Shown here piece after piece: positions 62,105 to 64,000 of a stretch of 64,000 bases of DNA. The DNA is from Lichina pygmaea. Lineage: Eukaryota; Ascomycota; Lichinomycetes; Lichinales; Lichinaceae. Each line of letters opens with the position of its first letter. The first letter of the stretch is position 1. The notes under the pieces are model-generated. The model ran no database searches. It was not told the origin of the DNA and saw nothing but the letters and a program-made list of their open reading frames with translations. The translations under genes and the position numbers were made by a program. The stretch is from NCBI GenBank assembly GCA_963422465.1, contig OY730169.1, forward strand, positions 2,852,001 to 2,916,000, given 5' to 3'.

Positions 62105-64000
62105 GTGGTGTGGGGTCGGGTGAGATGGTTTTGGTGTAGTCTCATCACTATTTGGTGGGATTCCGAATACTTCTGTCGCCAGCCCCCGTACAGTACGAGC
62201 TACGAGTACATACGGAAGTACGTATTCGTACGTACGTACAGTACGTATGTGCAGCTGACCAATCAGCACTTTCACTTCGTCGAAGTAATTACGTACCGTA
62301 CCGTACCGTACGTTCGAAACCCACACGCAAAATTGTCTTCTCTCCCCACACCTCCACATTCGCAGATTTTGTGGGTGAAGATCGAGCCAATCTCCCCTCC
62401 GTAGGACCCATGTCCCTCCCAACAGCTTGAGCGGTACGTTGAAACTGCTACATCTCTTTCTTTCCTTTGCTTTCTCTCTCTCTTGCTCTCCCCTCTCTTT
62501 TCCCTCCATGGGCCCCCTCCCCCCGACACCCGACAACCCTCCCCCAGACAACCTCTCTCCGACGAGACAACATCCTCGATGAGATGACAAGAGAGCCTTC
62601 CTCAAACAAGAGACCGACCCCCCGCCCTCCCTCCCTCCTCCTCCGGCGCTCGTCTCCGACGAGACAGCCTCCCTCTCACAGGACAAGACTCGCGATGACA
62701 AGAATACCTTCCTTCGACGAGAGACTAACCCTTCCACCTCCCCTCCTCCTCCTCCTCCGGTAGCCCCCTCCAACAAGACAATCTCTCTCCGACAAGAGGC
62801 AAGAGAGAGAGCGAGAGAGAGATGCTTTCGCTACCTGCAGCTCGCATCAAAACAAAAACCACAGTGATGAATATTCCCAAAACGAACAATCCAAATCCTA
62901 TTTGCCCCTGATGGATAATCGGCAAGTGACAAAAGCTCTGAGATTTGGGTTTTTGCGTGCTGCGTGCTTGCGTGTTCCCCTTTGTGGGGTTTGTGGGAAA
63001 TGTGGGATGTGGCTGACGCTGGTCGGGCTGATCATCTTTGGTAGACTTTCCATGCCTACAAAGGGCCCATCGCGGAGAAGAGACAGATGACCCATGGAAT
63101 GGCCGGCAGACTCGACTGCGAGGTCGGGTTGGTTGATGCTCCTGTCTGATCCACTGCCGGGCACCTGCCTGGCACCAGCCTCATACCCACGACCGTCCCA
63201 GACTTGCACAGGCTGGGGCAGGCATGGCAGTCCCTTCTTCTATACGGTCGACTCGGGCTACAGCCCTGACCGACTTGGTCCTGGGCTTGATTTCAACACA
63301 GGTATATTCTGCATTTCTGTTGGATCTCTCCCTCGACGTGCACACCTCTGCATGCTGCTCGTCGTCTGAGCCTCATACCGCCTGCACATGTCTCCGAATG
63401 ATGATAAGCTAGACTTTCACAATTGATAGGTATTCCTCGGTCTGAAGAGTACTTCTCGATGCTGATAGATAGTTCTTTAACCAAGTTTCAGCCTTGTCTG
63501 ATTTTCTTCTGTTGTTGCTTCTGCTGTTGTGACTGAGTTCATTGGTACCGGCTGTGCAGCTAACAGATTGTCCTCTCTTGGAGGTCCACTGCATATAGGT
63601 ATCTCACGCGTACAAAGCATGTCGAACTGCTCGATTGTGGAAATGACTGTGGAAGGGAGAGTATGCCGATGATCCCGGCGAGGTACGTAGTTCAACGTCT
63701 TTAAGGTACAGGCCTATCTGCAGGGCGTGATGCAGGATGGATGTGACGGGCGGACACCTTGAAGCTTTGGATATGTTCTACGAGCGTTACCCTGTTCCTT
63801 ACGGTGGCCCATGAGAGTCATCCGGACTGGCGAGTTGTAGGAGTCACAAGCACCCAAACAGGGATACAGATAGTTCATCGTATAGGAATCTAGCTAGCTA
63901 CTATCATCACCGACTCGCAGCCTCCAAGATTCCGCTTGTTCCTTTCAGTTCCCCTTGGGACGGTAGCCTAGTTCATGTGCCATGGTGATGATATGGGCCT
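62105..64000. other. Right-end region without supported gene
   Basis: It contains a GTAC/TACG cluster at 62188-62313, a CT-rich stretch at 62450-62540, a diverged direct duplication at about 62555-62770 and a short GA run at 62800-62821. The stretch 63100-64000 has mixed composition and only short frames; it may be the edge of a gene beyond the window. Confidence 0.45.
62555..62770. repeat. Diverged direct duplication, unit about 100 bp
   Basis: Two adjacent copies share the order CTCCGACGAGACA, GATGACAAGA, CCTTCCT, GAGAC and a CCTCCTCCTCCGG end. The copies differ by small insertions. Confidence 0.55.

Overview
The window is fungal nuclear DNA. Every gene I could follow end to end carries introns of roughly 50-150 nt with GTRNGT-type donors and CTAAC/CTGAC-like branch sites, except ACL4 and TRL1. 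The products are house-keeping eukaryotic proteins with fungal versions such as a Zn2Cys6 regulator, a fungal-type tripartite tRNA ligase and the Rpl4 chaperone Acl4. High intron density, GC-rich coding sequence and long GA/TC microsatellites suggest a basidiomycete, perhaps Ustilaginomycotina. That placement is an inference and was not tested by any search.

Layout. 0.6-1.2 kb: a possible small unknown gene. 1.5-3.1 kb (-): RPP40, an RNase P/MRP subunit. 3.7-5.0 kb (+): THOC3/TEX1-like WD40 protein. 6.8-10.05 kb (-): Zn2Cys6 regulator bracketed by long GA and TC tracts. 13.0-14.3 kb (-): mitochondrial ribosomal protein uL2m. 15.4-17.2 kb (+): mitotic B-type cyclin. 19.2-21.3 kb (-): TRM11. 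21.6-23.5 kb (-): Sir2/Hst1-type deacetylase. 23.8-29.5 kb (-): MON2. 29.9-30.5 kb (+): MMS2 with a GC-AG intron. 31.1-32.4 kb (+): LYR-motif protein. 33.0-34.2 kb (-): ACL4. 34.5-36.9 kb (+): TRL1. 38.8-40.8 kb (-): long-loop bHLH factor, probably with more 5' exons. 49.3-50.8 kb (+): SFT2. 56.2-60.3 kb (+): LARP1-like La-module protein. 61.85-62.1 kb (-): a transposase-like helix-turn-helix fragment.

The stretches 10-13 kb, 41-49 kb, 51-56 kb and 60.3-64 kb are gene-poor. They hold microsatellites, homopolymers and clusters of a palindromic GTAC/TACG motif. Many genes serve RNA biology: tRNA 5' processing, tRNA splicing ligation, tRNA m2G10 methylation, mRNA export, ribosome assembly and La-type mRNA binding. 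RPP40/THOC3, uL2m/cyclin, MON2/MMS2 and ACL4/TRL1 are divergent pairs, and three of these four promoters carry CACGTG. I reconstructed exon chains by hand from splice signals and reading-frame phase; where phases close exactly I give coordinates. I found no bacterial-style system, CRISPR array or rRNA, and saw no convincing tRNA. Nothing here is clearly a new biological system; the most promising oddities are the mirror-placed GA/TC tracts, the GTAC motif clusters, the AT-richer island at 46.2 kb and the transposase fragment.
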